Shown here piece after piece: positions 7,692 to 17,436 of a stretch of 64,000 nt of DNA. The notes below the pieces were generated by a model. It had not been told where the DNA came from. It saw only the letters and a list, made by a program, of their open reading frames with translations, and did no database searches. A program made the position numbers and the translations under genes. The DNA is from Pseudoalteromonas denitrificans DSM 6059 (lineage in GTDB: Bacteria; Pseudomonadota; Gammaproteobacteria; Enterobacterales; Alteromonadaceae): positions 1 to 64,000 of the forward strand of contig NZ_FOLO01000018.1 of assembly GCF_900112265.1 (NCBI RefSeq), given 5' to 3'. How positions within the stretch are numbered: position 1 is the stretch's first letter; every line of letters starts with the position of its first letter.

Positions 7692-9698
7692 TTAAAAAGA
7701 ATACTGTATGCCGATACTGAAAAAACGAGGCGCCCTTGTTACGTCATAGTAACTATCTGGCGCATAGGTTGGATTGTAATATTGTGTATTAAAAATATTT
7801 AACGCACTGAGTTCAATATCAATAGGCAAATCTAAAGGTTTTTTAATCCATACATTCAGGTCAAAAGTAACATATGAATTCTTGTTATTAATGGCCTTAT
7901 ATTCATTATCACCCACTCGTGTATGATACGTTTTTGATGTATTTCTACGACCATTATGATTAATGGAAAATGTGAAACTTGAAAAGTTGAAGTCAATTAT
8001 ACCTTGAATGCTATTATTAACAGGTGAAACCGACGGTTCATTAGAGTTTAAATATGTTGAATTTATACGCAGTTGCATATGTTCAGAATCGAAAATTTGC
8101 ATATCAAGATTAGCAATATACTCAAGCTCAAAGCCTGATGACGATTTAGAAAATTCAGAATTAGCATAAGGTTCTGCATTGATAGACTGAATAAAATTTG
8201 AAAGCGTATTATGAAAATATCTGATATTCATATTATGACTTTGATTAATGCGATAGCTAATATCTAACTCTTTTGAAATTATTTTTTCAGGTTCAATGTC
8301 AGAGCTTCCCGGAGAGTTGCCATCAGATCTCACTTCGTATTGCTGTAAGTTTGATGGTGGTCTAAATGCTTTTCCCCACAAAGCTTTAGCAGTCCAGCGG
8401 TTTCCAATCGCATAAACAAGACCCACTCTAGGAGATAATTCCGCATCAAACGCTTCATATTTATCATATCTTAAACTAAAGGTAGGTCTTAAATTATTAT
8501 TTAACAAAAACAGTTCATCTTGAACAAATATGGCAAAGTTTTTTGTCTCAGGGCTATTATCACCATTTTTATCTAAAACAGACTGAAGAACATGTGTTTT
8601 TTGATAATTATTTAAATTTATGATTTCAGCATATTCTGCGACTATAGAAGACTCAGCACTCAGACCAACTAATATATTTTGATTATGTCCCTTATAATTC
8701 ATTCGACTTGTTGCACCAAATAAACGCGTATTTAAAAATGAAGTCGCTTGAAAAAACAATTCCCCTTTATCATCCCATCTACGTCTATTCATTTGTCTAT
8801 CAACTTGATAAGTATAAATTTTATTTAACCAATCTATTTTGTCCAATTGCACCTTGTGCTCTAAATTTGCGCTGAATATTTTATAGTCTTGGGGTTTTGT
8901 TTGCTTGATTGAATAAAGCGGATATTCAGTATTGTAGTGGTTGGTATTGATACTTGCTTTGAAGTTCTGCCAATTTATTTTAAAATGGCTATTATAAGAG
9001 AAAACATTATTCTTATGATCTGTTTCATTTCCTTTGCGGTCTCGACTCATTTTATGGCCTTGAGTTTTAAACATTTCACCTGAAAAAATTAAACTTCCCT
9101 TATCTAACTCATAGCCAGTATTTAGCCGCAAGCTATGAGTATCAAATAACCCCGCTGTCAGTTTTATTTCTGTTTTATCTGGCGCTTTATCATTTGTAAA
9201 AATAGAAATCAGTCCTGAATAAGCATTTCCACCGTATAACGCTGATCCTGGGCCACGGATCACTTCAATATGATGAATATTATTGAGGGGAACTTCTTCA
9301 TCTGGAGACCAACCACCAAACACCGGTTCTCTATAAGGAACACCATCGACTAGTAACATTATTTTTGTATTTCTGCCGCTGGGGATCCCCCTAAACCAAA
9401 CCATATCACGCCCATTTCTGCGTTTTTGAATATCGGTACCGGGAAGAAAACTTAATGCCTGCGATAAGGTTCTCACACCTCGCTTTTTGAGCGCTTTTGA
9501 AGAAATATATGAAATTGTACTCGGTGAGAAGCGTTGAGAATTTGATGTCAAAGACGCAGAAGTTATTTGAACATTGATAAGCTCTTCTAAATCCATCATA
9601 AATAAATCATCTTCACTGTCAGAAGCACAAACAGCAAATGAAAATAGAACATATACTAAATACCAGCTAACTTTTATAGCTTTACGCTTAATACACAT
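7692..9698 (-). CDS. TonB-dependent outer-membrane receptor
   Basis: 668 residues with an N-terminal signal peptide ending near VCASDSED. The plug domain shows LSQALSFLPGTDI, MLLVDGVPYREP and VIRGPGSALYGGNAYSG. A beta-barrel follows, ending in the outer-membrane signature aromatic residue (FFSIGIQYSF). Substrate cannot be told from sequence; the short barrel and lack of a SusC-type extension fit a siderophore-, vitamin- or small-oligomer-type receptor. No partner gene is adjacent in the same direction, and the downstream glutaminase is convergent. Confidence 0.88.
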   Translation of the reverse strand: MCIKRKAIKVSWYLVYVLFSFAVCASDSEDDLFMMDLEELINVQITSASLTSNSQRFSPSTISYISSKALKKRGVRTLSQALSFLPGTDIQKRRNGRDMVWFRGIPSGRNTKIMLLVDGVPYREPVFGGWSPDEEVPLNNIHHIEVIRGPGSALYGGNAYSGLISIFTNDKAPDKTEIKLTAGLFDTHSLRLNTGYELDKGSLIFSGEMFKTQGHKMSRDRKGNETDHKNNVFSYNSHFKINWQNFKASINTNHYNTEYPLYSIKQTKPQDYKIFSANLEHKVQLDKIDWLNKIYTYQVDRQMNRRRWDDKGELFFQATSFLNTRLFGATSRMNYKGHNQNILVGLSAESSIVAEYAEIINLNNYQKTHVLQSVLDKNGDNSPETKNFAIFVQDELFLLNNNLRPTFSLRYDKYEAFDAELSPRVGLVYAIGNRWTAKALWGKAFRPPSNLQQYEVRSDGNSPGSSDIEPEKIISKELDISYRINQSHNMNIRYFHNTLSNFIQSINAEPYANSEFSKSSSGFELEYIANLDMQIFDSEHMQLRINSTYLNSNEPSVSPVNNSIQGIIDFNFSSFTFSINHNGRRNTSKTYHTRVGDNEYKAINNKNSYVTFDLNVWIKKPLDLPIDIELSALNIFNTQYYNPTYAPDSYYDVTRAPRFFSIGIQYSF

Positions 9699-9895
9699 AT
9701 ATTTACCAATACATTTTGCTATTTAAAATTATACTTTTAAAAGTAAAAACTTATTGTATTGAGTGTAAAATATAACCTCTATTTTAGCTAGTTTCGTAGA
9801 TTGAAAATCATATTAAGAATAATATATATTGAAAGACAAAAATTATATTGCCTAATTCCACAATATAATTTTTGCTTTAATAAAAAATGAATGTG

Positions 9896-11146
9896 CTAGC
9901 ACATGATTTTTTCTTGCTGGTTAAATGTATTTATTTTATTAAAAATAAATAAGGTAAGCATAATCAAGCTAAGCGGTAGTAACGAAAAGTAAAATGCCGT
10001 TTGACCATCAAAGTGTGCAAAAGTAAACCCTGTAATAATAGAGCCTGTAGTACCACCTAATGCTGAAAATATTACAATTAAACCTGTCATAGCAGCATGT
10101 TTCTGGACAGGTAAAGCGCTTAGCATTGCTGAGTTAATAGCGGGATAGATAGGTGCCATAAATAGACCAATCAGGGGGAAGATGTAAGCTGCAAAAGGTG
10201 CATTAAACCAATTTAAGTTATCAACTAGTTGAATGTTTTTTGTTAATGGCAAAACCAGTATTATTAATACCCCAATAGCAACTAAACAAATATTAACTAA
10301 AAAATACCAATTTATACGTGCAAGGATCACCCCAGCACTTAAACGTCCGATTGCCAGGGATGCAGCAAAAATACTCGTCATAGCAACACTCATATCAATA
10401 GGTAATTTTAAAACTTCATTATTAAAAGTTGGCAACCAAGTACCTATCCCCTGCTCTACTAATACATATAAAAATGCAGAAGCGATAAAAACAAATACCA
10501 TAGGCATTTTTGTTAAATTCAACATAGCAATTAAATCAGATGTATAACTCGATTGTTCAGCGTTACTTTTATCAATATTCTTCATTTCATTAAAAGGCGT
10601 TTTAACAATTAATAAACACGTAATAATAGATAAAATACAAATCACCCAATATACATTTAGCCAAGCATTAGGGTCACTTGGATTAATAAACCAAGCAAAT
10701 AGCCAATAACCAGATAACACTCCAACCATAAATAACCCTTCTAAGGTATTCATAAAAGAGGCATGCTTTTTACTTGAATCAGATATTTGACCAACAATCG
10801 AGTAGATAGAAATTTTCACTAAAGCAAATGATATTCCCGATATTAAAAAGAATATTTTAGTCATCCAAAAACTAGGTAAAATTGGCATCATAATACTTGC
10901 TAATACAATTAATAATAAACCTGTTACCATCGCATTTTTAAAACCAAATTGCGGTAATCTGGCTGCAATTAAAAAAGATACAATCGCGATAGGTAAGTCT
11001 TTAAATCCCTCTAATATACTTGCTCCCTCTTTTGTAACATCATAATGATTAACAACCTGCAATATCACCGTGCCTACACTATTTAAAATAATAGCAAAAA
11101 CAAAGTAGGTCATTAATAAACATAATTTTATTTGCCAATTTATCAT
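9896..11146 (-). CDS. MFS sugar transporter
   Basis: 416 residues with about twelve hydrophobic segments, the usual major facilitator length. Many polar TM residues and segments such as FPLIGLFMAPIYPAINSAML fit the FucP-like sugar/cation symporter branch. It is divergent from the GH65 phosphorylase, with a perfect LacI-type operator between them, so it probably imports the disaccharide that GH65 splits. AGGTG precedes the ATG. Sugar specificity is inferred from context only. Confidence 0.82.
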   Translation of the reverse strand: MINWQIKLCLLMTYFVFAIILNSVGTVILQVVNHYDVTKEGASILEGFKDLPIAIVSFLIAARLPQFGFKNAMVTGLLLIVLASIMMPILPSFWMTKIFFLISGISFALVKISIYSIVGQISDSSKKHASFMNTLEGLFMVGVLSGYWLFAWFINPSDPNAWLNVYWVICILSIITCLLIVKTPFNEMKNIDKSNAEQSSYTSDLIAMLNLTKMPMVFVFIASAFLYVLVEQGIGTWLPTFNNEVLKLPIDMSVAMTSIFAASLAIGRLSAGVILARINWYFLVNICLVAIGVLIILVLPLTKNIQLVDNLNWFNAPFAAYIFPLIGLFMAPIYPAINSAMLSALPVQKHAAMTGLIVIFSALGGTTGSIITGFTFAHFDGQTAFYFSLLPLSLIMLTLFIFNKINTFNQQEKIMC

Positions 11147-11225
11147 TTATCACCTGTTTATTTATTGTTTTATTTCATAACATCTATGAGATTTTATAAT
11201 CCTAGCATAACCCTTTTAAATTATT

Positions 11226-11241
11226 TTGCAATCGATTGCAA
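11226..11241. promoter_or_regulatory. LacI-type operator
   Basis: Perfect palindrome TTGCAATCGATTGCAA with a central CG, as in LacI-family sites. It lies between the divergent MFS and GH65 genes. The identical site occurs at 61066-61081 and a one-mismatch copy at 61042-61057, beside a lacI-type gene. This ties the loci into one predicted regulon. Confidence 0.8.
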
Positions 11242-11251
11242 AAAATGTATT

Positions 11252-13639
11252 ATGAGCTTAAATTTATATTTAATCCTATATTTGGGGGCTGCTTTGTCTC
11301 AATTACATGCACATAAAGTCGATTGGCCATTAGACGAGTGGAAAATAATAGATCCTGGTTTTAATTCTAAAACACACGAATTCAAAGAAACAATATTTGC
11401 AGTTGCAAATGGATATTTAGGTAGCAGAGGAACTTTTGATGAAGGTACACCTGCAAATACCAATAGCTGTAGTGGCACATATTTAAATGGTGTTTATAGT
11501 AAACATGCAATTGAATATGGTGAATCAGCATATGGGTTTGCAAAAGAGAATCACCAAATATTAAAAGTACCAGATGGTAAAGACATTAAAATTTTTATTG
11601 ATGAATTTGAGTTTAAAGCGCAATTGGATCATGTAGATAATGAACGCTACCTGGATATGTCTACGGGTATTTTAACAAGAGTTATTATTTTAAAAACACA
11701 AAACAATAAACTACTGTCGGTTAAAAGTAATCGGTTTGCTTCTTTAACACACTCAAACTTGTTATGTACAGAGTATGAATTCACCCCTTTGAACTTTGAC
11801 GGTCACATTAATATACAGTCCGTTTTATCAACCGAAGAGCATAATAGTATTGAGAGCGATGATCCCAGAGTTGCAGAGCTCAGCTTAGCCTCAAGTCTTG
11901 AGTTATATTCACATTATAATGATGAACTTTCGACGTGTTTAGTTCATAAAATAAAAAATACACCGCAGTCTGTCGCATCAGCTATGTTACATCAAAGCTG
12001 TGTTAATTTTACAGTTGAACCTCAAGCCTCAGATGAAAATAACAGTAAAACACGGCTAAAAATAAATGTAGAACAAGGCAAAAAATACACCCTTAGTAAA
12101 TACCTCGCTTATGCTGATTCTTTAGATAATGCTCAAAACCTACAAAACACAGTACTTGAATATCTTAAAAAAGCATCTGAAATTGGATTTAAAGAATTAA
12201 GTCAATTACATACACAGAAGATAGTTAGCTTTTGGCAACAAGCTGATGTAAAAATTGAAGGTGATATCAGCCTACAACAAGCAATTCGTTTTAATCAACT
12301 CAGTTTATTTTTATCTGTCGGTAAAGACGGGAAACGTAATATTTCGGCAAAAGGCATAACAGGCCCGGGATATGAGGGGCATTATTTTTGGGATAGCGAA
12401 ATATATATCATACCTTATTTAACTTATACCCAGCCAGAATATGCAAAATCACTATTACTCCATAGATATCACTCTTTAAATAAAGCAAGAGACCGTGCAA
12501 AAGAAATGTCTCATGATACGGGAGCCTTATATCCATGGCGTACGATAGGGGGAGAAGAATGCTCTGCTTTTTTCCCAGCAGGTACGGCTCAATACCATAT
12601 TAATGCAGCTGTGGCATATGCGGTACGTTGTTATTATCGTGCAACTGATGATTTTGACTTTATATGTCAATTTGGTGGTGAAATGGTATTTGAAACTGCT
12701 CGCTTATGGCTTGAACTTGGCCATTTTTCCTCTTATAAAAATAATCAATTTTGTATCGATGCAGTAACAGGCCCTGATGAATACACTGCAGTTGTTAATA
12801 ATAATTTTTATACCAATGCAATGGCAAAAATGCATTTGTTATTTGCTGTTGAAATAGCACAGTTAATGCAAAATAAAGCACCAAAAATATATAAGCATTT
12901 ATGTGAAAATATAAAATTGGATGAAAATGAAATAACTCTCTGGTTTACTGCTGCAGATGAAATGTATTTACCCCATGACGAGACTTTAAACATATCGCCA
13001 CAAGATGATGGTTTTTTAGCTAAAAAATCATGGGACTTTAAAAATACGCCAAAAGAAAAATACCCTTTATTACTCAACTTTCATCCTCTAGTGATATATC
13101 GCCATAAAGTGCTTAAACAGGCAGATGTCGTATTGGCAATGTATTTATTAGATGAAGAATTTGATATTGAGCTTAAGAAAAATAATCTCGCTTATTACGA
13201 ACCTATAACGACACATGACTCTACCCTATCTACGTGTATACATGCAGTTGAATATGCTGAAACAGGTGATAGTGAACGAGCTTTTGATTTCTTTTCGCAA
13301 ACAGTAAAAATGGACTTAGATAACTCACATAATAATACTGAACATGGCGTACATACAGCCTGCATGGCTGGTAGTTGGATTGCAATTGTAAATGGTTTTG
13401 CTGGCATGCGAGTACGCAAAACAGGTTTGTTTTTATCACCTTCTTTACCAAAAGAATGGCCTAGCTTTAGTTTTTTAATGCAATTTCAAGGTAAAACAAT
13501 AGAAATTGAAATTTGTAAAAACGATACAAAATACCTTTTAAAAAATGGAAGTGAATTATCCCTTACGCACTTCAACCAAAAAATCATACTCAAAGAAGGC
13601 ATTAAACATATTGCCCTAAATCAGACTACTGGAGCTTAA
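11252..13639 (+). CDS. GH65 family disaccharide phosphorylase (kojibiose/maltose/trehalose type)
   Basis: Phosphorolyses an alpha-glucobiose to beta-glucose 1-phosphate plus glucose or another acceptor. Family marks are ETIFAVANGYLGSRGTFDEG near the start, GHYFWDSEIYIIPY, the catalytic-acid block TGPDEYTAVVNNNFYTN (Glu510 from ATG 11252) and HTACMAGSWIAIVNGFAGMR for phosphate binding. Length is about 795 residues. The start is uncertain: ATG 11252 lies only 10 bp past the operator and has no ribosome binding site, whereas TTG 11294 has GGGGG five bases upstream and gives a normal cytoplasmic N-terminus. The beta-phosphoglucomutase gene follows after 3 bp. Exact substrate cannot be read from sequence. 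Confidence 0.9.
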   Translation: MSLNLYLILYLGAALSQLHAHKVDWPLDEWKIIDPGFNSKTHEFKETIFAVANGYLGSRGTFDEGTPANTNSCSGTYLNGVYSKHAIEYGESAYGFAKENHQILKVPDGKDIKIFIDEFEFKAQLDHVDNERYLDMSTGILTRVIILKTQNNKLLSVKSNRFASLTHSNLLCTEYEFTPLNFDGHINIQSVLSTEEHNSIESDDPRVAELSLASSLELYSHYNDELSTCLVHKIKNTPQSVASAMLHQSCVNFTVEPQASDENNSKTRLKINVEQGKKYTLSKYLAYADSLDNAQNLQNTVLEYLKKASEIGFKELSQLHTQKIVSFWQQADVKIEGDISLQQAIRFNQLSLFLSVGKDGKRNISAKGITGPGYEGHYFWDSEIYIIPYLTYTQPEYAKSLLLHRYHSLNKARDRAKEMSHDTGALYPWRTIGGEECSAFFPAGTAQYHINAAVAYAVRCYYRATDDFDFICQFGGEMVFETARLWLELGHFSSYKNNQFCIDAVTGPDEYTAVVNNNFYTNAMAKMHLLFAVEIAQLMQNKAPKIYKHLCENIKLDENEITLWFTAADEMYLPHDETLNISPQDDGFLAKKSWDFKNTPKEKYPLLLNFHPLVIYRHKVLKQADVVLAMYLLDEEFDIELKKNNLAYYEPITTHDSTLSTCIHAVEYAETGDSERAFDFFSQTVKMDLDNSHNNTEHGVHTACMAGSWIAIVNGFAGMRVRKTGLFLSPSLPKEWPSFSFLMQFQGKTIEIEICKNDTKYLLKNGSELSLTHFNQKIILKEGIKHIALNQTTGA

Positions 13640-13642
13640 ATA

Positions 13643-14302
13643 ATGATAAATACACACAATCAACGCGGTATTATTTTTGATTTAGATGGTGTTTTAACAG
13701 ATACCGCACACTTACACTTTGTAGCCTGGCAAACACTCGCTAAAAAATTGAATATTGAATTTACAATTAAAAATAATGAGGAACTCAAAGGGATTGATAG
13801 AATGAACTCCCTGCAATACATTCTCAATCTGTCTGATATAAAAATGAACCTTGAAGATAAACATAAATTATGTGAAGAAAAAAATAGTCATTATTTAGAG
13901 CTCATTAAAACGATTTCAAGTAAAGATTTATTTAATGGTAGCACAGCTTTACTCACTGATATAAAAGCACAAGGCATAAAAATAGGACTCGCTTCTGCTA
14001 GCAAGAATGCTCGCTTAGTCATTAAAAATTTAGGCATTTCTGATGTGTTTGATTATATTGCTGATGCCCATAACATTAAAAACTCAAAACCTGATCCCGA
14101 AATTTTTCTAAAAGCTGCTGAAGGTTTAGGCTGCGACCCTAAAAACTGTATTGGGATTGAAGATGCAAAAGCCGGTGTTAGCGCTATTAAATCGGCTAAT
14201 ATGAAAGCAATCGGAATAGGTTGCAGTAATGAATTATCACAGGCTGATATGGTTTATAAGCATTTAAAAAATCTAAAATTAGAATCGATTTTAGCATTGT
14301 AA
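13643..14302 (+). CDS. pgmB: Beta-phosphoglucomutase
   Basis: HAD-superfamily enzyme converting beta-glucose 1-phosphate, the GH65 product, to glucose 6-phosphate. The nucleophile motif is DLDGVLTD, with ASASKNA (motif II), KPDPEIF and GIEDAKAGVSAI (motif IV) in order. 219 residues is the normal length. It starts three bases after the GH65 stop with GGAG upstream, so the two form one operon under the LacI-type operator. Confidence 0.92.
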   Translation: MINTHNQRGIIFDLDGVLTDTAHLHFVAWQTLAKKLNIEFTIKNNEELKGIDRMNSLQYILNLSDIKMNLEDKHKLCEEKNSHYLELIKTISSKDLFNGSTALLTDIKAQGIKIGLASASKNARLVIKNLGISDVFDYIADAHNIKNSKPDPEIFLKAAEGLGCDPKNCIGIEDAKAGVSAIKSANMKAIGIGCSNELSQADMVYKHLKNLKLESILAL

Positions 14303-14307
14303 AAAAA

Positions 14308-14327
14308 TAGCAGTCATTTGGCTGCTA
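14308..14327. terminator. Hairpin between convergent genes
   Basis: TAGCAG pairs with CTGCTA across an 8-nt loop, flanked by an A run and a T-rich tail. It could end both pgmB and the converging acetyltransferase gene. Confidence 0.5.
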
Positions 14328-14343
14328 ATTTCTACATTTTATC

Positions 14344-14790
14344 TTAACTTGGAACGCGATAATAAACATTATCAATATCAATTTCAAAGCCCATTGTTTT
14401 ATACAACTGTAATGCGCGTTCATTTGTTTTTTCAGTTTTTAATTCAATTCGTACGGCATGTGTTTCTTTTGCAAAACTAAGTACTCTACTTATGAGTGCT
14501 TTAGATACATTTTTCCCTCTAAAATTTTGAGATACACCTAAATCATTTAATATCCATAAACGCTTTAATGCCAAAGATGAATAGCTAGGGTATAAGTTTA
14601 CAAAACCCATTAATTCATCAGAATCTGAGTCAACAGCAATAAATATGACTGAATCTTCACCGATTATTAAACTGCGTAAAAATTTTTCAGTGGCTTTTGG
14701 ATTTGCTTTAAAATTACAAAATAATCTATATTCTTCAAAAAGAATAACTAACTGAGCTAAATACTGCTCGTTACATTGTATAATCTGCAT
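14344..14790 (-). CDS. GNAT family N-acetyltransferase
   Basis: 148 residues with the GNAT fold order: an N-terminal helix, DSVIFIAVDSDSDELMGFV strands, then acetyl-CoA loop VSQNFRGKNVSKALI (Q/RxxGxG/A type, here with Asn at one Gly position) and the C-terminal NERALQLYKTMGF motif. Substrate unknown. AGGAAG precedes the ATG. It is followed by the hairpin shared with pgmB. Confidence 0.83.
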   Translation of the reverse strand: MQIIQCNEQYLAQLVILFEEYRLFCNFKANPKATEKFLRSLIIGEDSVIFIAVDSDSDELMGFVNLYPSYSSLALKRLWILNDLGVSQNFRGKNVSKALISRVLSFAKETHAVRIELKTEKTNERALQLYKTMGFEIDIDNVYYRVPS

Positions 14791-14860
14791 TTTTTCTTCC
14801 TATGAGTTTTATAATAAGTTTAGTCTTGTATGCTTATTATCAGGATCCAAATCATAATAT

Positions 14861-15349
14861 TTATGTCAATTGGAATCTAATAACATCACCATTTTTTTCG
14901 CGAGAAAATATTTGATTAATATACTTAGCGCCACAATTTTCAATTACTTTTCTTGAAGCAGGATTATTAGCTTCACAGGTAATAATGGCATTACCTATTA
15001 ATATATTTTGCTGTAACCATGACAACATAAACTTGGCAACCCCCCTCCCTCTGGCTTCTGGTTTAGTTTCATAACCTATATGGCCAATTACATTTTCAAT
15101 ATACGCATTTGTACCATGTCGATATCGAATAGCACCGATTATTTCATCATTGTATATGCAAAAATAGGTAGATGTTCGTGGGAAACCTTCAGGTAACTCT
15201 TTGCCTTTTGATTGATTAATAACCTTAGCTAAATATGCTTTCGGATCATCAAGCGCAACGCCATATTTTTCGATACCTTTCGTAAAACATTCAGATAAAA
15301 ACACTTCATAAGACTTTAAATGTTTCTCCTGTGCTAATACCATTTCCAT
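14861..15349 (-). CDS. GNAT family N-acetyltransferase
   Basis: 162 residues. The acetyl-CoA binding segment is GYETKPEARGRGVAKFML, followed by ITCEANNPASRKVIENCGAK, typical of the YjaB/RimJ-like GNAT group. It is in the same direction as the second acetyltransferase gene, 70 bp apart, and may be co-transcribed. Substrate unknown. Confidence 0.83.
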   Translation of the reverse strand: MEMVLAQEKHLKSYEVFLSECFTKGIEKYGVALDDPKAYLAKVINQSKGKELPEGFPRTSTYFCIYNDEIIGAIRYRHGTNAYIENVIGHIGYETKPEARGRGVAKFMLSWLQQNILIGNAIITCEANNPASRKVIENCGAKYINQIFSREKNGDVIRFQLT

Positions 15350-15376
15350 TTTAAGCCTTTTAATTGGTTATTTTAT

Positions 15377-16291
15377 TTAATATCCTGTTAGATTATTTTT
15401 AATGATATCAGCACACAAAGTGCGTAACCATAACTGTGCAGGATCTTTATGTACTGTTGGCGGCCAAACCAAAGCATAATTCAAAGGTTCTTGAGAAAAT
15501 GGCAAAGGCTTTGAAATAATTTTAAATTGCTTTCTAAAACGTTTGGGTACAAATGTACTCGAAGTAAATAACATCTGTGTTTTACTGATCACTTCTAATG
15601 CACCAAGATAATGTGGAACTCGCATGCCTACTTTTCGTACTCGCCCTAATTTTGATAATTTATTTTCTATTGGAATATTTGGCCCGCCGCCAAGTGATAC
15701 TAAAATATGTGAAAAACTTAAGTAATTATCTAAAGTCAGGTCTTTATTATTCAGAGGATGGGACTGTGACATAAAACATTCCATTGACTCATGACCTACA
15801 AGTAACTGGTGAAAATATTCTGGTATACGCATTGCCTGACTACATATCGCAATATCAACATTTTGGGCACTTTCATTCAGTAATGATTTTTCTTTTAAAT
15901 TGACTATTTCTAATTGTGCATTGGGCGCAGCTTTATAAAACGCTTCGGCAATATCAGGAAGGTGAGCCTGCGTAATATAGCTACTCATATGTAATCTAAA
16001 ATTTCGTTGACACAAAGCTGGCGAAAAACTTTCATTTGTTAATAGTAAAGTTAATTGATTAAGTGCGCTCTCTAATGGTTGCGTTAAAGTCAAAGCTTTA
16101 TGGGTTGGTTCCATACCTTGCGATGTTCTAACAAATAGTGGATCGTTAAAAATATCGCGTAATTTTGCAAGTGAGCGACTCATTGCTGGTTGCGTCATAT
16201 TCATATGATCAGCCGCTAAGCTGACATTTTTGTACTTTAGTAAGCTTAATAAGCTCTGTAATAACTTAAAATCAACCTGAGATAATGACAT
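15377..16291 (-). CDS. LysR-family transcriptional regulator
   Basis: 304 residues, standard for the family. The N-terminal winged helix is FKLLQSLLSLLKYKNVSLAA, then MTQPAMSRSLAKLRDIFNDP; the rest is a periplasmic-binding-fold effector domain. It is divergent from the EamA transporter 110 bp away, so control of that exporter is the likely role. AGAGG precedes the ATG. Ligand unknown. Confidence 0.9.
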   Translation of the reverse strand: MSLSQVDFKLLQSLLSLLKYKNVSLAADHMNMTQPAMSRSLAKLRDIFNDPLFVRTSQGMEPTHKALTLTQPLESALNQLTLLLTNESFSPALCQRNFRLHMSSYITQAHLPDIAEAFYKAAPNAQLEIVNLKEKSLLNESAQNVDIAICSQAMRIPEYFHQLLVGHESMECFMSQSHPLNNKDLTLDNYLSFSHILVSLGGGPNIPIENKLSKLGRVRKVGMRVPHYLGALEVISKTQMLFTSSTFVPKRFRKQFKIISKPLPFSQEPLNYALVWPPTVHKDPAQLWLRTLCADIIKNNLTGY

Positions 16292-16401
16292 TGAACCTCT
16301 ATGCGTATTTTAAATAATAGTTAACGGTATTATGCATTGGATCGAATAATATAAAAAGCGCACAATAGCCCTAAATGAAGAAGTTGTATTTTGGACGTTA
16401 A

Positions 16402-17352
16402 GTGATATTAAATTTTAGGTTAGGTTTATTTTTTATTTCAACGGCAGTGATTTTTTGGGGCATATTACCCATAGCGCTTAAATTATCGGCCAGTTTTATT
16501 GATCCCGTCACTTTAACTTGGTTCAGGTTTTTAATTGCATTAATTGTAAGCTTTTTTATTCAGTTTTTTACGGGAAAACTACAGCAATTTAAGCAGCTTA
16601 CAAAAGCACATTGGCTTAAACTTGCAATTGCAGCGATATTTTCGATATTTAACTATGTATCCTTTGTATACTGTTTAGAATACCTCTCTCCGGGCCAAGC
16701 ACAACTCAACTTTCAAACTGCGCCTTTCTTTTTAGCATTTGGTGGGTTAATCCTTTTTAAAGAAAAACTAAAACCAGTACAAATGATGTGTTTTGCCACA
16801 TTAGCTCTGGGCATGATGCTATTTTTTAATCCTTATTTAGATTTTTCAAATACTGAAAATAATAAAATTTGGTTAGGCATTTTGATAGTGCAGTTTTCAG
16901 CATTATCATGGACATGTTATGCACTCATTCAAAAATCACTGGTTAAGAACTTATCTCCAAATAACATTTTATTGTTTATTTATGGTTTTGGCCTTTTTGC
17001 CATGATGCCATTTAGTGATTTAAATTACTTTTTGAAAATGAATATAAATGAATGGTGGATTGTTTTGTTTTGTGCGGTCAATACGTTAATTGCTTACGGA
17101 TGTTTTGCACAATCGATGAAGTATTGGCCTACATCTCAAGTAGGACCTATGATTGCGTTAACGCCTATTTTAAGCTTCTCAAGCACTGCTTTTGTCGCCT
17201 ATTTAGGTTGGTGGCCAGACAAAATAACCAGCACCTCACTTGATTTTACCGCCATTATTGGGATCGCGATTGTTGTTCTGTCTGTTTTTGGTATTCAAGT
17301 ATTACCTAAACTACTTGAAAGTAGAAAACTAAAACTCCGTACTGCGTGCTGA
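16402..17352 (+). CDS. EamA/DMT-family transporter
   Basis: 316 residues with about ten hydrophobic helices in two EamA repeats (first around ILPIALKLSASFIDPVTLTW, second around IGILIVQFSALSWTCYALIQ by position). The family exports amino acids, nucleosides or other metabolites at the inner membrane. The start is GTG. It is divergent from the LysR gene, a pairing common for exporters controlled by that regulator type. Confidence 0.85.
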   Translation: MILNFRLGLFFISTAVIFWGILPIALKLSASFIDPVTLTWFRFLIALIVSFFIQFFTGKLQQFKQLTKAHWLKLAIAAIFSIFNYVSFVYCLEYLSPGQAQLNFQTAPFFLAFGGLILFKEKLKPVQMMCFATLALGMMLFFNPYLDFSNTENNKIWLGILIVQFSALSWTCYALIQKSLVKNLSPNNILLFIYGFGLFAMMPFSDLNYFLKMNINEWWIVLFCAVNTLIAYGCFAQSMKYWPTSQVGPMIALTPILSFSSTAFVAYLGWWPDKITSTSLDFTAIIGIAIVVLSVFGIQVLPKLLESRKLKLRTAC

Positions 17353-17436
17353 ATTAGTACAATAAACCTAGATAAAATAGCTGTAGTGGTTATTTAAATT
17401 AAAGCAGCTATTTATTCTGAGTTTTCATTGTTAACA

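Noticed and set aside
11132-11251. Longer GH65 N-terminus from 11132
   Set aside because: It would overlap the MFS start and translate the operator; promoter logic excludes it.
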